A stretch of 64,000 nt of DNA, taken from assembly GCA_020854235.1 (NCBI GenBank), contig JADZFW010000042.1:17845-81844 (forward strand), written 5' to 3'. The notes under the pieces were generated by a model. It ran no database searches and had not been told where the DNA came from. It worked only from the letters and a program-made list of their open reading frames with translations. This stretch comes from Flavobacteriaceae bacterium. GTDB taxonomy: Bacteria; Bacteroidota; Bacteroidia; Flavobacteriales; Flavobacteriaceae. The position numbers and the translations under genes were made by a program. This document shows, in pieces, positions 24,427 to 35,261 of this stretch. How positions within the stretch are numbered: the stretch's first letter is position 1; the number at the start of each line of letters is the position of its first letter.

Positions 24427-26115
24427 GTGAAACCAATAATAGAATGCGTTCCTAACATCAGCGAAGGAAGAGACCTCAAAAAAATCAATGAAATCAGTCA
24501 AATCGTTACCCAAGTAGAAGGCATTAAATTACTAGATGTCGATCCGGGAAAAGCTACCAATCGTACTGTAATTACCTTTGTAGGACATCCCGATGCTGTA
24601 ATTGAAGCAGCATTTCTATTGATTCAAAAGGCTTCCGAACTGATAGATATGCGTACCCACAAAGGTGAACATCCTCGCTTTGGAGCAACCGATGTGTGTC
24701 CGCTCATTCCGATTGCCGGTATAACTATGGAAGAAACTGCTCAATATGCCCGTAAATTAGGGGAAAGAGTAGGTAGAGAACTCGGTATTCCGGGTTATTT
24801 CTATGAATATGCAGCTACCGAAGAAAAACGTAGAAACTTAGCCAGTTGTCGCGCCGGAGAATACGAAGGCTTACCACAAAAATTAACCGATGCTGCTTGG
24901 ATACCCGATTTTGGTCCGGCTGCATATAATGATGCAGTGGCCCAAACAGGTGCTATTGCCATATCTGCACGTGAGTTCCTAGTAGCACTAAATGTAAATT
25001 TAAACACCACTTCCGAACGTCGAGCCAATGCCATTGCCTTTGATATCCGTGAAGCAGGACGGGTCAAAAGAGAAGGAAATCCCGTTACGGGCAAACAAGT
25101 TTTGGATGATAACGGTGAACCCATTCGCATTCCGGGTAAATTAAAAGCCGTAAAAGGAATCGGTTGGTATATTGAAGAATATGGGATAGCACAAGTTTCT
25201 TATAATTTGACCAATATCAACATCACACCCATGCACATAGCCTTTGATGAAACAGTCAAAGCCGCCGATGCTAGAGGAATCAGAGTTACCGGCTCCGAGT
25301 TGGTAGGATTGGTTCCACTCAAAGCCATGTTGGACACAGCAGATTACTATTTGACCAAGCAAAATAGGTCCTTAGGTATTTCAGAATCTGAAAAGATTAA
25401 AATAGCGGTCAAATCCATGGGATTGGATGATTTAAAACCCTTTGATCCATCCAAAAGCATCATTGAATACCAAATGCAATCGCTTCAAAACAAGTTAATA
25501 GATAAAACCCTCACTGCTTTCGCCGATGAAACCGCCTCCGAATCTATGGCTCCGGGTGGTGGTTCTATATCTGCGCTTGTAGGTGCTTTAGGCGTTTCTC
25601 TAGGTACAATGGTAGCCAATTTATCAGCCAATAAACCGGGATGGGATGATAAATGGGAATATTATTCTGAATGGGCAGTTAAAGGCCAAAAATTAAAAGA
25701 GAAATTGTTGTTTTTGGTTGATGAAGATACGCAAGCCTTCAATAAAATAATTGAAGCATTGCGTTTGCCAAAAGCTTCCGATACCGAAAAACAAATCAGA
25801 ATGCATGCATTGGAACAAGCCACGCAATATGCTACTTCTATTCCCTTTCAAGTGATGGAAAATGCCTTTCAATCCATGGAAATCATGCAAGAGATGGCAG
25901 AAAAAGGCTTGCAAAATTCTTTGAGTGATGCAGGAGTAGGGATGTTATGTGCCAAAACGGCTGTAATGGGTGCCTATTTCAACGTGCGCATCAATGCTAA
26001 AGATTTAAAAGATCGCACATTTGCTGCGGATATTTTAGATAAAGCAGAACGTATTTATAAAGAAGCACTACAAAAAGAAAGTATGGTTACAGAATTGATT
26101 TTTGGCAAATTGTAG
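24427..26115 (+). CDS. ftcD: Glutamate formimidoyltransferase / formimidoyl-THF cyclodeaminase
   Basis: This is the last step of histidine degradation. The N-terminal part (1-295) moves the formimino group of formiminoglutamate to tetrahydrofolate, and the C-terminal part (about 345-562) deaminates it to methenyl-THF. Motifs are IIECVPNISEGRD at the start, HKGEHPRFGATDVCPLIPI, NLTNINITPMH and, in the cyclodeaminase domain, SMAPGGGSISALVGALGVSLGTMV. The start codon is GTG. At 562 aa it has the full bifunctional length. hutH is at 1 kb; hutU and hutI are not in the window. Confidence 0.94.
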   Translation: MKPIIECVPNISEGRDLKKINEISQIVTQVEGIKLLDVDPGKATNRTVITFVGHPDAVIEAAFLLIQKASELIDMRTHKGEHPRFGATDVCPLIPIAGITMEETAQYARKLGERVGRELGIPGYFYEYAATEEKRRNLASCRAGEYEGLPQKLTDAAWIPDFGPAAYNDAVAQTGAIAISAREFLVALNVNLNTTSERRANAIAFDIREAGRVKREGNPVTGKQVLDDNGEPIRIPGKLKAVKGIGWYIEEYGIAQVSYNLTNINITPMHIAFDETVKAADARGIRVTGSELVGLVPLKAMLDTADYYLTKQNRSLGISESEKIKIAVKSMGLDDLKPFDPSKSIIEYQMQSLQNKLIDKTLTAFADETASESMAPGGGSISALVGALGVSLGTMVANLSANKPGWDDKWEYYSEWAVKGQKLKEKLLFLVDEDTQAFNKIIEALRLPKASDTEKQIRMHALEQATQYATSIPFQVMENAFQSMEIMQEMAEKGLQNSLSDAGVGMLCAKTAVMGAYFNVRINAKDLKDRTFAADILDKAERIYKEALQKESMVTELIFGKL

Positions 26116-26157
26116 CATTCTAAATGATTAAAGAGTAATTAATTTAAAAATAGTATT

Positions 26158-26322
26158 ATGTTGAGATTTTATACACCATTGGTATTTATTGTTTTGTTTG
26201 TAGGTTGGGTTTTATATAGGTTACTAGTTAAAAAAGATCTCAAGCAAAATTTAAACAATCTATATCTTGGCATTTTTTTTATAGCTATTTGGGGACTTAT
26301 TTATGTATTGATCTTTAATTAA
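26158..26322 (+). CDS. 54-aa two-span membrane protein downstream of FTCD
   Basis: This ORF is below the size limit of the track. The ATG at 26158 opens 54 codons reading MLRFYTPLVFIVLFVGWVLY, a short basic loop (VKKDLKQN), and a second hydrophobic helix (LGIFFIAIWGLIYVLIF). It starts 42 bp after FTCD on the same strand and may share its mRNA. The composition is clearly membrane-like and the loop is positively charged, so I think it is real. Function unknown. Confidence 0.65.
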   Translation: MLRFYTPLVFIVLFVGWVLYRLLVKKDLKQNLNNLYLGIFFIAIWGLIYVLIFN

Positions 26323-26928
26323 AATTTTCTTCTGTTACACTATTCTGATCCAATTGAGTTTTCACTAATGATATTGTTAATTAAGCTTGAGAGAAAGAAG
26401 TTCGAGATTTTGCCAATATTTTACTTTCAAATGCCTAAACCATATACCAACAAGCCTTTTTGAAAGAATCCAAAGTAACAGATTGGTTTTTGCCAAATTA
26501 TAATTATTGTGTAGCGTTTGATATTCAAACATCTTTAGTAAAAAAAGAAGTATATTAATTATGGATTTTTTAAAGTTGAATCCTTTTGTAACTAAAAGAT
26601 TATTCTTGAGTTCCTTACTAAACATATTATATTGTAATATTATCAATTTTTCCTATGCTCATTTAAGGTTATGAGTTAGAACATAAGATATCAACGTAAC
26701 GATAAACAAGCGCAGGCCCGGCAAAAATGGCTGGGGTGCAAAGGCAGTGAATGGTTTTTTTACATCAACTCATGGATGGTAATATAAACGTCCAAAAAAA
26801 CCAGAGCGGGAGGCTTTATTTTTGCCTTGATTTTTTGTAACTTTTTGATCAAGCAAAAAGTTAAACTAAATAACAAGTACGTATTTAACGTTTTATATGT
26901 TGTGTTCTCGATCCTAATTTTTTAAACA
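26323..26928. other. Gene-free region with dispersed-repeat remnants
   Basis: The 606-bp spacer holds the phrase GCGCAGGCCCGGCAAAAATGGCTG and then a GGGAGGCTTTATTTTTGCCTTG segment. Both are unusually GC-rich for the neighbourhood and resemble recurrent intergenic repeats of this phylum. A 26-nt hairpin, TAACTTTTTG-ATCAAG-CAAAAAGTTA, lies at 26838-26863. The minus ORF 26377..26646 (89 aa) shows no signal, motif or neighbour support and is not called. Confidence 0.55.
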
Positions 26929-29058
26929 ATGAATAAATATAGCATTATTCTAATTATTACCCTTACTTTTGCCGCTTCTTGTAAATCAACGCATATGCAG
27001 CATAGTGAAGTAAAGGCACCTACAGTTGCCAAAAAGAATAAAGAGTTTAATACCCACGGAGATTATAGAGTAGATCCTTATTATTGGCTGAACGAAAGAG
27101 AAAATCCCGAAGTGATTGCTTATTTGGAAGCCGAAAATAAATACTATGAAAGCCAAACAGCCCATACCAAGGTTTTCCAAGAAAAATTGTTTGAAGAAAT
27201 GAAAGCCCGTTTAAAAGAGGATGATGAAAGTGTACCCTACAAAAAAAATGGATACTATTACATCACCCGATTTGTGAAAGGGGGACAATATCCTATATTT
27301 TCAAGAAAAAAAGAAAATTTGGAAGCGCCCGAAGAAATCATGTTTGATGTCAATGTCATGTCGGGAAATCATGATTATTACCAATTGTCTGGTGTCAATG
27401 TAAGTCCCGATAATCAATTGGCAGCCTTTGCGGTCGATACCATCAGTCGCAGATTATACAATCTTCATATCAAAAACTTAACTACCGGTGAAATATACCC
27501 CGAGGTAATTACCAATTCAGCAGGGGGAAGTGTTTGGGCCAACGATAATAAAACATTGTTTTATACCCGTAAAAATCCCAATACACTTCGCAGTGAGAGT
27601 ATTTACAAACACATATTGGGAACCGATCCTGCGCAAGATGTCGAAGTCTTTTTTGAAAAGGATGATACCTTTAGTGTCTATGTTACCAAATCCAAATCTG
27701 AAGAATATTTGATTATCAATTCATACAGTACTTTATCTACTGAATATCAAATATTAGCAGCCGAAACACCCGAAGGTGATTTTAAAGTATTTCAAAAGCG
27801 TGAAAGAGATTTGGAATACGATATCTCACATTACGGTGACAGTTTTTACATTTTGACCAATAAAGATAAAGCTACCAATTTCAAAATCATGAAAACGCCG
27901 GAAACGGCAACTTCCAAAGAAAATTGGACAGATGTCATAGCACATAGGGACGATGTATTATTGGAAGATATGTCTCTATTTAAAGATTTTATGGTTTTGG
28001 AAGAACGCAACAACGGTTTGAATAAAATCCGAATCATTCGTTGGGATGCCCAAGAAGACTATTATTTACCGTTTAATGAAGAAACCTATTCGGCATCAAC
28101 CTTAGCCAATCCCGATTTTGATACACATTGGTTGAGATATACGTACAATTCGCTTACAACACCTTCATCTGTCATTGATTTCAATATGTTTGACAAGACG
28201 TTTGAGATTAAAAAAGAACAAATCATTCTTGGAGGTAAATTTGACAAAAACAATTATACGAGTGAACGACTTTGGGCAACTGCTCAAGATGGCAAAAAAA
28301 TAGCCATTTCATTGGTGAGAAGAAAAGATACACCACTTTCTCCCGATACACCATTATTATTGTACGCTTATGGCTCGTATGGCTATACCATTGATCCTAA
28401 TTTCAGCAGTACAAGATTGAGTATTCTGGATAGAGGATTTATTTATGCCATTGCTCATGTGCGAGGTGGACAATATCTAGGTCGGACTTGGTATGACGAT
28501 GGCAAATTGTTGCAAAAAAAGAACACGTTTACTGATTTTGTCGATTGTAGTAAGTTTCTCATTGAAAAAGGCTACACTTCATCGGCCCATTTATACGCCG
28601 AAGGTGGTTCGGCAGGTGGATTATTGATGGGTGTTATTGTCAACACCAATCCCGATTTGTACAACGGAATCATAGCTCAGGTTCCATTTGTAGATGTCAT
28701 CACCACGATGTTGGATGATTCTATTCCATTGACTACAGGGGAATACGACGAGTGGGGAAATCCCAACGACAAAGTCTTCTATGATTATATGAAATCCTAC
28801 TCACCTTACGATCAAATAGTGGCTCATGATTATCCCAATATGTTAATTACTACTGGATTACATGATTCACAAGTACAGTATTTCGAACCAGCTAAATGGG
28901 TTGCCAAATTGCGAGATTTCAAAACCAATAACATGTATTTATTATTACATACCGATATGGAAGTAGGTCATGGTGGTGCTTCTGGTCGATTTGACGCGAT
29001 CAAAGAAATAGCCAGAGAATTCTCTTTCTTATTGGATCTAGAAGGAATCAAAGAATAG
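26929..29058 (+). CDS. S9A prolyl oligopeptidase family lipoprotein (oligopeptidase B-like)
   Basis: This serine peptidase cleaves short peptides and is probably anchored in the periplasm: the signal peptide ends in a lipobox (TFAASC, Cys18). After a seven-blade propeller of about 400 residues comes the alpha/beta hydrolase domain. The catalytic Ser561 is in GGSAGG, Asp646 in TTGLHDSQV and His681 in VGHGGASGR. Length (709 aa) and the motif VRGGQYLGRTWYDDGK fit the oligopeptidase B/PtrB branch. The gene stands alone and ends in a good terminator. Confidence 0.92.
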   Translation: MNKYSIILIITLTFAASCKSTHMQHSEVKAPTVAKKNKEFNTHGDYRVDPYYWLNERENPEVIAYLEAENKYYESQTAHTKVFQEKLFEEMKARLKEDDESVPYKKNGYYYITRFVKGGQYPIFSRKKENLEAPEEIMFDVNVMSGNHDYYQLSGVNVSPDNQLAAFAVDTISRRLYNLHIKNLTTGEIYPEVITNSAGGSVWANDNKTLFYTRKNPNTLRSESIYKHILGTDPAQDVEVFFEKDDTFSVYVTKSKSEEYLIINSYSTLSTEYQILAAETPEGDFKVFQKRERDLEYDISHYGDSFYILTNKDKATNFKIMKTPETATSKENWTDVIAHRDDVLLEDMSLFKDFMVLEERNNGLNKIRIIRWDAQEDYYLPFNEETYSASTLANPDFDTHWLRYTYNSLTTPSSVIDFNMFDKTFEIKKEQIILGGKFDKNNYTSERLWATAQDGKKIAISLVRRKDTPLSPDTPLLLYAYGSYGYTIDPNFSSTRLSILDRGFIYAIAHVRGGQYLGRTWYDDGKLLQKKNTFTDFVDCSKFLIEKGYTSSAHLYAEGGSAGGLLMGVIVNTNPDLYNGIIAQVPFVDVITTMLDDSIPLTTGEYDEWGNPNDKVFYDYMKSYSPYDQIVAHDYPNMLITTGLHDSQVQYFEPAKWVAKLRDFKTNNMYLLLHTDMEVGHGGASGRFDAIKEIAREFSFLLDLEGIKE

Positions 29059-29086
29059 GTCTTTGAGCATATAAGAATTATATTTT

Positions 29087-29115
29087 GAGGTCAATGTTAA
29101 ATTGACCTCTTTTTT
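29087..29115 (+). terminator. Intrinsic terminator after the S9 peptidase
   Basis: The stem GAGGTCAAT/ATTGACCTC (9 bp, perfect) with a GTTAA loop runs into six T residues, 29 bp after the stop codon. Confidence 0.9.
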
Positions 29116-29156
29116 GTTTATTTGTAGCGCAAATCAAGTACTAAACATTTTAAATT

Positions 29157-29534
29157 ATGGGACTATTTTCAGGATTATTAGGCAATGCAGGTAGCGTTTC
29201 TAAAGAACAACTTTCTAAGAATTACGGTAAATTATTATTGGAAAATGAAACCATAGAAATGGGTTTCAAATTGATAAGAGATACCTTTATTTTCACAAAC
29301 AAAAGATTGATTCTCATTTACATCCAAGGAGTAACAGGCAGTAAAACAGAATATTTATCAGTGGGTTACAAAAGCATTTCTCGTTTTAGTGTAGAAACTG
29401 CCGGAACATTTGAACTCGATGCAGAATTGAAAATATGGATTGCCAGTGAATTACAACCCAGTATCGTCAAACAATTCAATAAGTCTGTGGATGTTTATGA
29501 AGTGCAAAAAGTTTTAGCAAACTATGTATTATAA
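29157..29534 (+). CDS. Bacterial PH-domain protein (DUF1696/YvbH type)
   Basis: The 125-aa cytosolic protein reads MGLFSGLLGNAG...ENETIEMGFKLIRDTFIFTNKRLILIYIQGVTGSKTEYLSVGYKSISRFSVETAG, which is the strand order of the short bacterial PH domain and includes its TNKRLI motif. The ligand and role are not known. It has its own upstream region after a terminator and is convergent with the next gene, whose stop is 14 bp away. Confidence 0.85.
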   Translation: MGLFSGLLGNAGSVSKEQLSKNYGKLLLENETIEMGFKLIRDTFIFTNKRLILIYIQGVTGSKTEYLSVGYKSISRFSVETAGTFELDAELKIWIASELQPSIVKQFNKSVDVYEVQKVLANYVL

Positions 29535-29548
29535 GATGTGACTAACCT

Positions 29549-30922
29549 TTATTTTTTCTTTGCACTGATTTGTTCCAATTGTTTTTCAATATGCATATCA
29601 GTCAACAAGGTATAATTGTGAACGATCTTACCGTTTTTGTCAATGATAATCGTTCTGAGAAAATCTTTTGAAAGAAAATCATGTCCTTCACTCACATTTG
29701 AGAGATAAAATTGATTGGGTAAATTGGGATGAGACACTTTTAAGTTCTTTTTATCAGCATAAATGCCTATAAATTCAATATCAGGAAAGTTTCCAGAAAG
29801 ATATTTTACCCTTTTTACTATATAATCAGTATCTGATTGATCACCCGACCAAAAGTAGACCACAGATGGTTTTCCTTTGATTAATTGAGATAAAAGTTGG
29901 GTATTTTGATTGGGCCCTACGATTTGAAAATCCTTAAATTTTGAATCTATAGGAAGCTTTTCTTTGAGTATTACGATTTCTTTGATCTTATTTACAAGTT
30001 TTTCATCAGTACAATTCTTGTAAAATAAATTTAAATTTTCAGAATTAAAATCTCCTTTGGATTTAAACAAACAATTAAACATTTCTTGATAAAGGAGCCT
30101 ATTTTTCAACTCTTGATTATTAATTTTTTCAACAATAGAATTCAAAAGTATTTTCTTAAAATTATCATCTATGCCTTTGAATTCGTTTTGGGTATTAGCA
30201 TCATTATACAAATAGGAAGAAATGTAATTTTGATAGGCATAATAAGCAATTAAATCAGCATCATTCAAATTTACATTCTTTCTGAAATTGTAAAACTCGG
30301 GTGACACTGTTAGAATACTGTCGTTTTGAGTTAGTTTCTGATGATAATAGGGGTAAAGCTCTTTAAATCTGTACAATGGGTAAGTTACAGCTCCTTCAGC
30401 CAATTTTTTAAAACCACTACTGATATTGGGAGACATTTGCAAAAACTGAGTCAATTCATTGAAATTACGGCTGTAAGCCTCATCGTATTTTGCACTAAAC
30501 TCGCTTTCTGATAATGGGAAATACGAATAAAAATTATCCATTTCCTTTTCATTCATTAAAAACACGCTGAGTAAAAAATCATTTTTTTCTGAACCTATAC
30601 CATCAAAAACCAAACTTTCATCAAAATCCCAAGTGTTTAATCGGATTCTGATGCTGTCTTTGGGTTCAAGAAATACGTATTGAAATTCATTACCATGTTT
30701 GAAAAAGTATAGTCCGGGTTGCAAACTGTCATAGTATTTTTCAAAAGTGTTATTGGCGTTCAACTTGATGCTATCCATAACCGTTTCATTTTGCATCAAA
30801 ATGACATACTCAGAATTGGGATTCAGAATTTCACCTCCAAAATATATCCGATTTTTATTCTGAGGTTTCTCACAACTCATGAGTACCAATGTAAATAAAA
30901 AAGAAACGCCTATGTTTTTCAA
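29549..30922 (-). CDS. TlpA-like thioredoxin-fold lipoprotein lacking CXXC
   Basis: The 457-aa lipoprotein starts with TTG and has the signal peptide MKNIGVSFLFTLVLMSC (lipobox Cys17). The N-terminal part (about 25-110) resembles the DUF4369 domain of Bacteroidota thiol proteins (FGGEILNPNSEYVILMQ...SIKLNANNTFE). The last 140 residues have the TlpA pattern (GKPSVVYFWSGDQSDTDYIVKRVKYLSGNFPDIEFIGIYAD, then TIIIDKNGKIV). The active-site WCxxC is replaced by WSGDQSD, so disulfide exchange is unlikely. It may be a scaffold or a binding protein. Confidence 0.8.
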   Translation of the reverse strand: MKNIGVSFLFTLVLMSCEKPQNKNRIYFGGEILNPNSEYVILMQNETVMDSIKLNANNTFEKYYDSLQPGLYFFKHGNEFQYVFLEPKDSIRIRLNTWDFDESLVFDGIGSEKNDFLLSVFLMNEKEMDNFYSYFPLSESEFSAKYDEAYSRNFNELTQFLQMSPNISSGFKKLAEGAVTYPLYRFKELYPYYHQKLTQNDSILTVSPEFYNFRKNVNLNDADLIAYYAYQNYISSYLYNDANTQNEFKGIDDNFKKILLNSIVEKINNQELKNRLLYQEMFNCLFKSKGDFNSENLNLFYKNCTDEKLVNKIKEIVILKEKLPIDSKFKDFQIVGPNQNTQLLSQLIKGKPSVVYFWSGDQSDTDYIVKRVKYLSGNFPDIEFIGIYADKKNLKVSHPNLPNQFYLSNVSEGHDFLSKDFLRTIIIDKNGKIVHNYTLLTDMHIEKQLEQISAKKK

Positions 30923-31183
30923 TTGTGGGAAAAATTAAGTTGACTACATCTACCAATTAATTGCTTTGTAAATGTTGAGACAAATGTAAAACACTTGTTT
31001 TTAGTTTGTTGTTAATAGCTTGTTAAATAAGTACAAAGCCTTACATGTAGCCTATAAATCAAGTAATGGAAGAAATTAAAATGATAGTTTTAGGATTGAA
31101 TACTTCCAAAAAATGAATATAATTTTTTTATTCAATATTCTAATTTTTAAATTCGATTTAAATAGTTTAATTTCGCCGTCTGA

Positions 31184-32818
<1,635 letters not shown>

Positions 32819-32867
32819 TTTGAATTAATTTAACTTCATCAAATATAAGGACCAATAGATTGTTTTC

Positions 32868-33146
32868 ATGAACTCAGAAGATTTTTACATTAAACTTAAA
32901 TCAACATTAGAGGAAACCACTACATTTCCTACTATTTATATGTATAAGTTTATAGTTCCATTTATTCCCGATAAAATCAAACAAGTAGAAAACCTTTTCA
33001 ATCATCTTGGAGCAGTTATAGAAATCAGAACTTCTAAAAATGGGAATTATGCCAGTGTTTCTATTCAAGTTAGCATGAAAAATTCGGAACAAATCATTCA
33101 AAAATACAAAGAAGCAGCACTTATAGAGGGCATAGTTTCATTATAG
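32868..33146 (+). CDS. DUF493 (YbeD-like) family protein
   Basis: The 92-aa ferredoxin-like fold protein reads FPTIYMYKFIVPF...NLFNHLGAVIEIRTSKNGNYASVSIQVSMKNSEQIIQKYKEAALIEGIVSL, matching the DUF493/YbeD pattern, which has an ACT-like topology. In E. coli, ybeD lies beside lipoate genes, but no such neighbour is here. It follows the ABC-F gene by 49 bp and may be co-transcribed. Confidence 0.85.
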   Translation: MNSEDFYIKLKSTLEETTTFPTIYMYKFIVPFIPDKIKQVENLFNHLGAVIEIRTSKNGNYASVSIQVSMKNSEQIIQKYKEAALIEGIVSL

Positions 33147-33310
33147 CCATTTTGTTGTGATTGTATTTAAACTGAGATCAAACAAAAAGTTCCAATTGGT
33201 TGGTCTAATTCTTAAGTAAATTGCTTGTTGAGATGCATTTAAATTTTTAGAACCCACCAAATTTTAAATTTTCTATTTTTTTTAACTACCTATCAAAAAC
33301 AAACCAACTA

Positions 33311-33344
33311 TTTTCGCGTACTTAAATAGAATATGTTATTTTTG
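33311..33344 (+). promoter_or_regulatory. Promoter of the SurA-like/MoxR cluster
   Basis: TTTTCG at 33311-33316, 20 nt, then TATTTTTG at 33337-33344, a perfect TAnnTTTG -7 box. The predicted start lies about 20 nt before the ATG at 33370. The -33 box is imperfect. Confidence 0.6.
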
Positions 33345-33369
33345 TAGTTTTTGTTAAAACAATTAACTC

Positions 33370-35250
33370 ATGTCTAAAAAAAGTTTTAATCTAGGATTAG
33401 TCCTCTCTATCATTTTATCTATTTCAAGTTTTGCCCAAAAACAAAAAGATGCTGTTCTTTTTACGGTAAATGGTCAAAAAATTTATGTTTCCGAATTTTC
33501 AAGGGTTTACGAAAAAAATCTTTCCTTAGTCAATGATCCCAATCAAAAGGATATCGACAACTATTTAAACTTGTACATCAATTACAAATTAAAATTACAA
33601 GAAGCCTATCAATTGAAAATGGATACTGTTGGTGCTTATAAAAGGGAATATGCCAAATATGAAAATCAATTGATTCAACCTTTTTTGAAAGATGAAAATC
33701 TGGAATTGGATTTAATTAATGAAGCCTATGAAAGAAGTAAAAAAGAAGTCAACGCCAGTCATATTCTCGTCAAAATTGAAAAAGGAGAAGATACTTTGGT
33801 GGCATTGAAAAAAATCAATGAAATCAAAGAAAGAATTGCCAAAGGTGAAGATTTCGCAAAATTGGCGAGAGAACTTTCTAATGATCCTTCTGCGGCTAAA
33901 AATGGTGGTAATTTAGGTTATTTCACTGCATTTCAAATGGTATATCCTTTTGAAAATGTTGCTTATAAAACTAAAGTTGGAGAAGTTTCAGAACCTTTTA
34001 AGACCCAATTTGGATACCACTTGGTCAAAGTTCACGACATCAGAGATAGCAAAGGAGAAGTAGAAGTTGCTCATATCATGCTGAAAGGTGATTATGATCA
34101 AAACCAACCCTTGATTGATAATATCAAAAAACAACTCAACGAAGGTGCAGATTTTACCGAATTGGCTAAAAGCTACTCCCAAGATGGTGGAACATCCAAA
34201 AATGGAGGCTTATTACCTCGATTTGGTAGTGGTAGAATGATTCCTAGCTTTGAAACAGTTGCTTTTTCTCTTCAAAATGAAGGTGATATTTCCGAACCTT
34301 TTAAAACTGAATTTGGATGGCATATCATCAAATTGATTAAAAAATATCCTATCGGAACTTTTGATGAAATGAAAGCTTCTTTAAAACAAAAAGTTGATCA
34401 AGGTCAAAGAGCCCAATTTATGGGAAATTCTGTTGCTAAAAGACTGATGAAAGAATATCAATTTGATATTAAAACGGATAAGCTGAATGTCTTTTCTCAA
34501 CCTGAATGGGAGCAAAATGCGTCACTGCAAAATAAGGATTTACTGATGACTATTCAAGGTCAAAAATTTAGCGTAAATGATTTTTATACATATTACTTGA
34601 AAGATAAAAATGTACCCTATACCAAAACCTTTGATCGTTTTAAAGAAGAAAAGGTAATGGAAATATATATAGCTCAGTTACCTGAAAAAAATCCTGAATT
34701 GAAAGAAACGATGAAAGAATACCGCGAAGGTTTGTTGCTTTTTGATTTGATGCAAAAGAAGATTTGGGACAAAGCTGAAAAGGATTCTCTTGGATTACAG
34801 GTGTTTTTTGATGTTCATAGATCCAATTATCAATGGGGTGAAAGAGCTAAAATGGCTATTGTAACTCTTAAAACTCAAAATGCTGATGCAATCCTAGAAG
34901 CACTTAAAAATAAAGTTGAAAATGATTCCATCTGGAATTTGTATAAAGACTCTGAATTGATTGATATCAGAGATGAAATTCAGGAAACTTCAAATGATAA
35001 ATTTCCAACTCAGTTGAATAAATCGGTAGGTTCTTATGCGATTGTACCTGTTGGAAATCAATTCAAACTTTTTTATATCAAGGATATATTACCTGTTGGG
35101 AATAAAGAATTAAAAGAAGTTAGAGGTAGAGTGATGAGTGATTACCAAGATCAATTGGAACAAGATTGGGTGAGCGCACTTAAAAAACGTTTTCTTGTGA
35201 AAATCAATCAAAAATCACTTAAAAAACTTAAGTTAAAATACAATAATTAA
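33370..35250 (+). CDS. Periplasmic parvulin-type peptidyl-prolyl isomerase, two PpiC domains
   Basis: The 626-aa exported protein has a signal peptide (MSKKSFNLGLVLSIILSISSFAQ) and is likely an outer-membrane-protein chaperone. Two rotamase domains can be read: about 127-225 (NASHILVKIEKGEDT...FAKLARELSNDPSAAKNGGNLGYF...VGEVSEPFKTQFGYHLVKV) and about 230-330 (VAHIMLKGDY...GGLLPRFGSGRMIPSF...FGWHIIKL). The C-terminal 280 residues are unassigned. It is the first of three consecutive SurA-type genes, with 11 bp to the next. Confidence 0.92.
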   Translation: MSKKSFNLGLVLSIILSISSFAQKQKDAVLFTVNGQKIYVSEFSRVYEKNLSLVNDPNQKDIDNYLNLYINYKLKLQEAYQLKMDTVGAYKREYAKYENQLIQPFLKDENLELDLINEAYERSKKEVNASHILVKIEKGEDTLVALKKINEIKERIAKGEDFAKLARELSNDPSAAKNGGNLGYFTAFQMVYPFENVAYKTKVGEVSEPFKTQFGYHLVKVHDIRDSKGEVEVAHIMLKGDYDQNQPLIDNIKKQLNEGADFTELAKSYSQDGGTSKNGGLLPRFGSGRMIPSFETVAFSLQNEGDISEPFKTEFGWHIIKLIKKYPIGTFDEMKASLKQKVDQGQRAQFMGNSVAKRLMKEYQFDIKTDKLNVFSQPEWEQNASLQNKDLLMTIQGQKFSVNDFYTYYLKDKNVPYTKTFDRFKEEKVMEIYIAQLPEKNPELKETMKEYREGLLLFDLMQKKIWDKAEKDSLGLQVFFDVHRSNYQWGERAKMAIVTLKTQNADAILEALKNKVENDSIWNLYKDSELIDIRDEIQETSNDKFPTQLNKSVGSYAIVPVGNQFKLFYIKDILPVGNKELKEVRGRVMSDYQDQLEQDWVSALKKRFLVKINQKSLKKLKLKYNN

Positions 35251-35261
35251 ACTGTATTCAG

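Noticed and set aside
26377-26646. 89-aa minus ORF in the spacer before the S9 peptidase
   Set aside because: AT-rich, no motif, no plausible start context, and lies in dispersed-repeat remnants.
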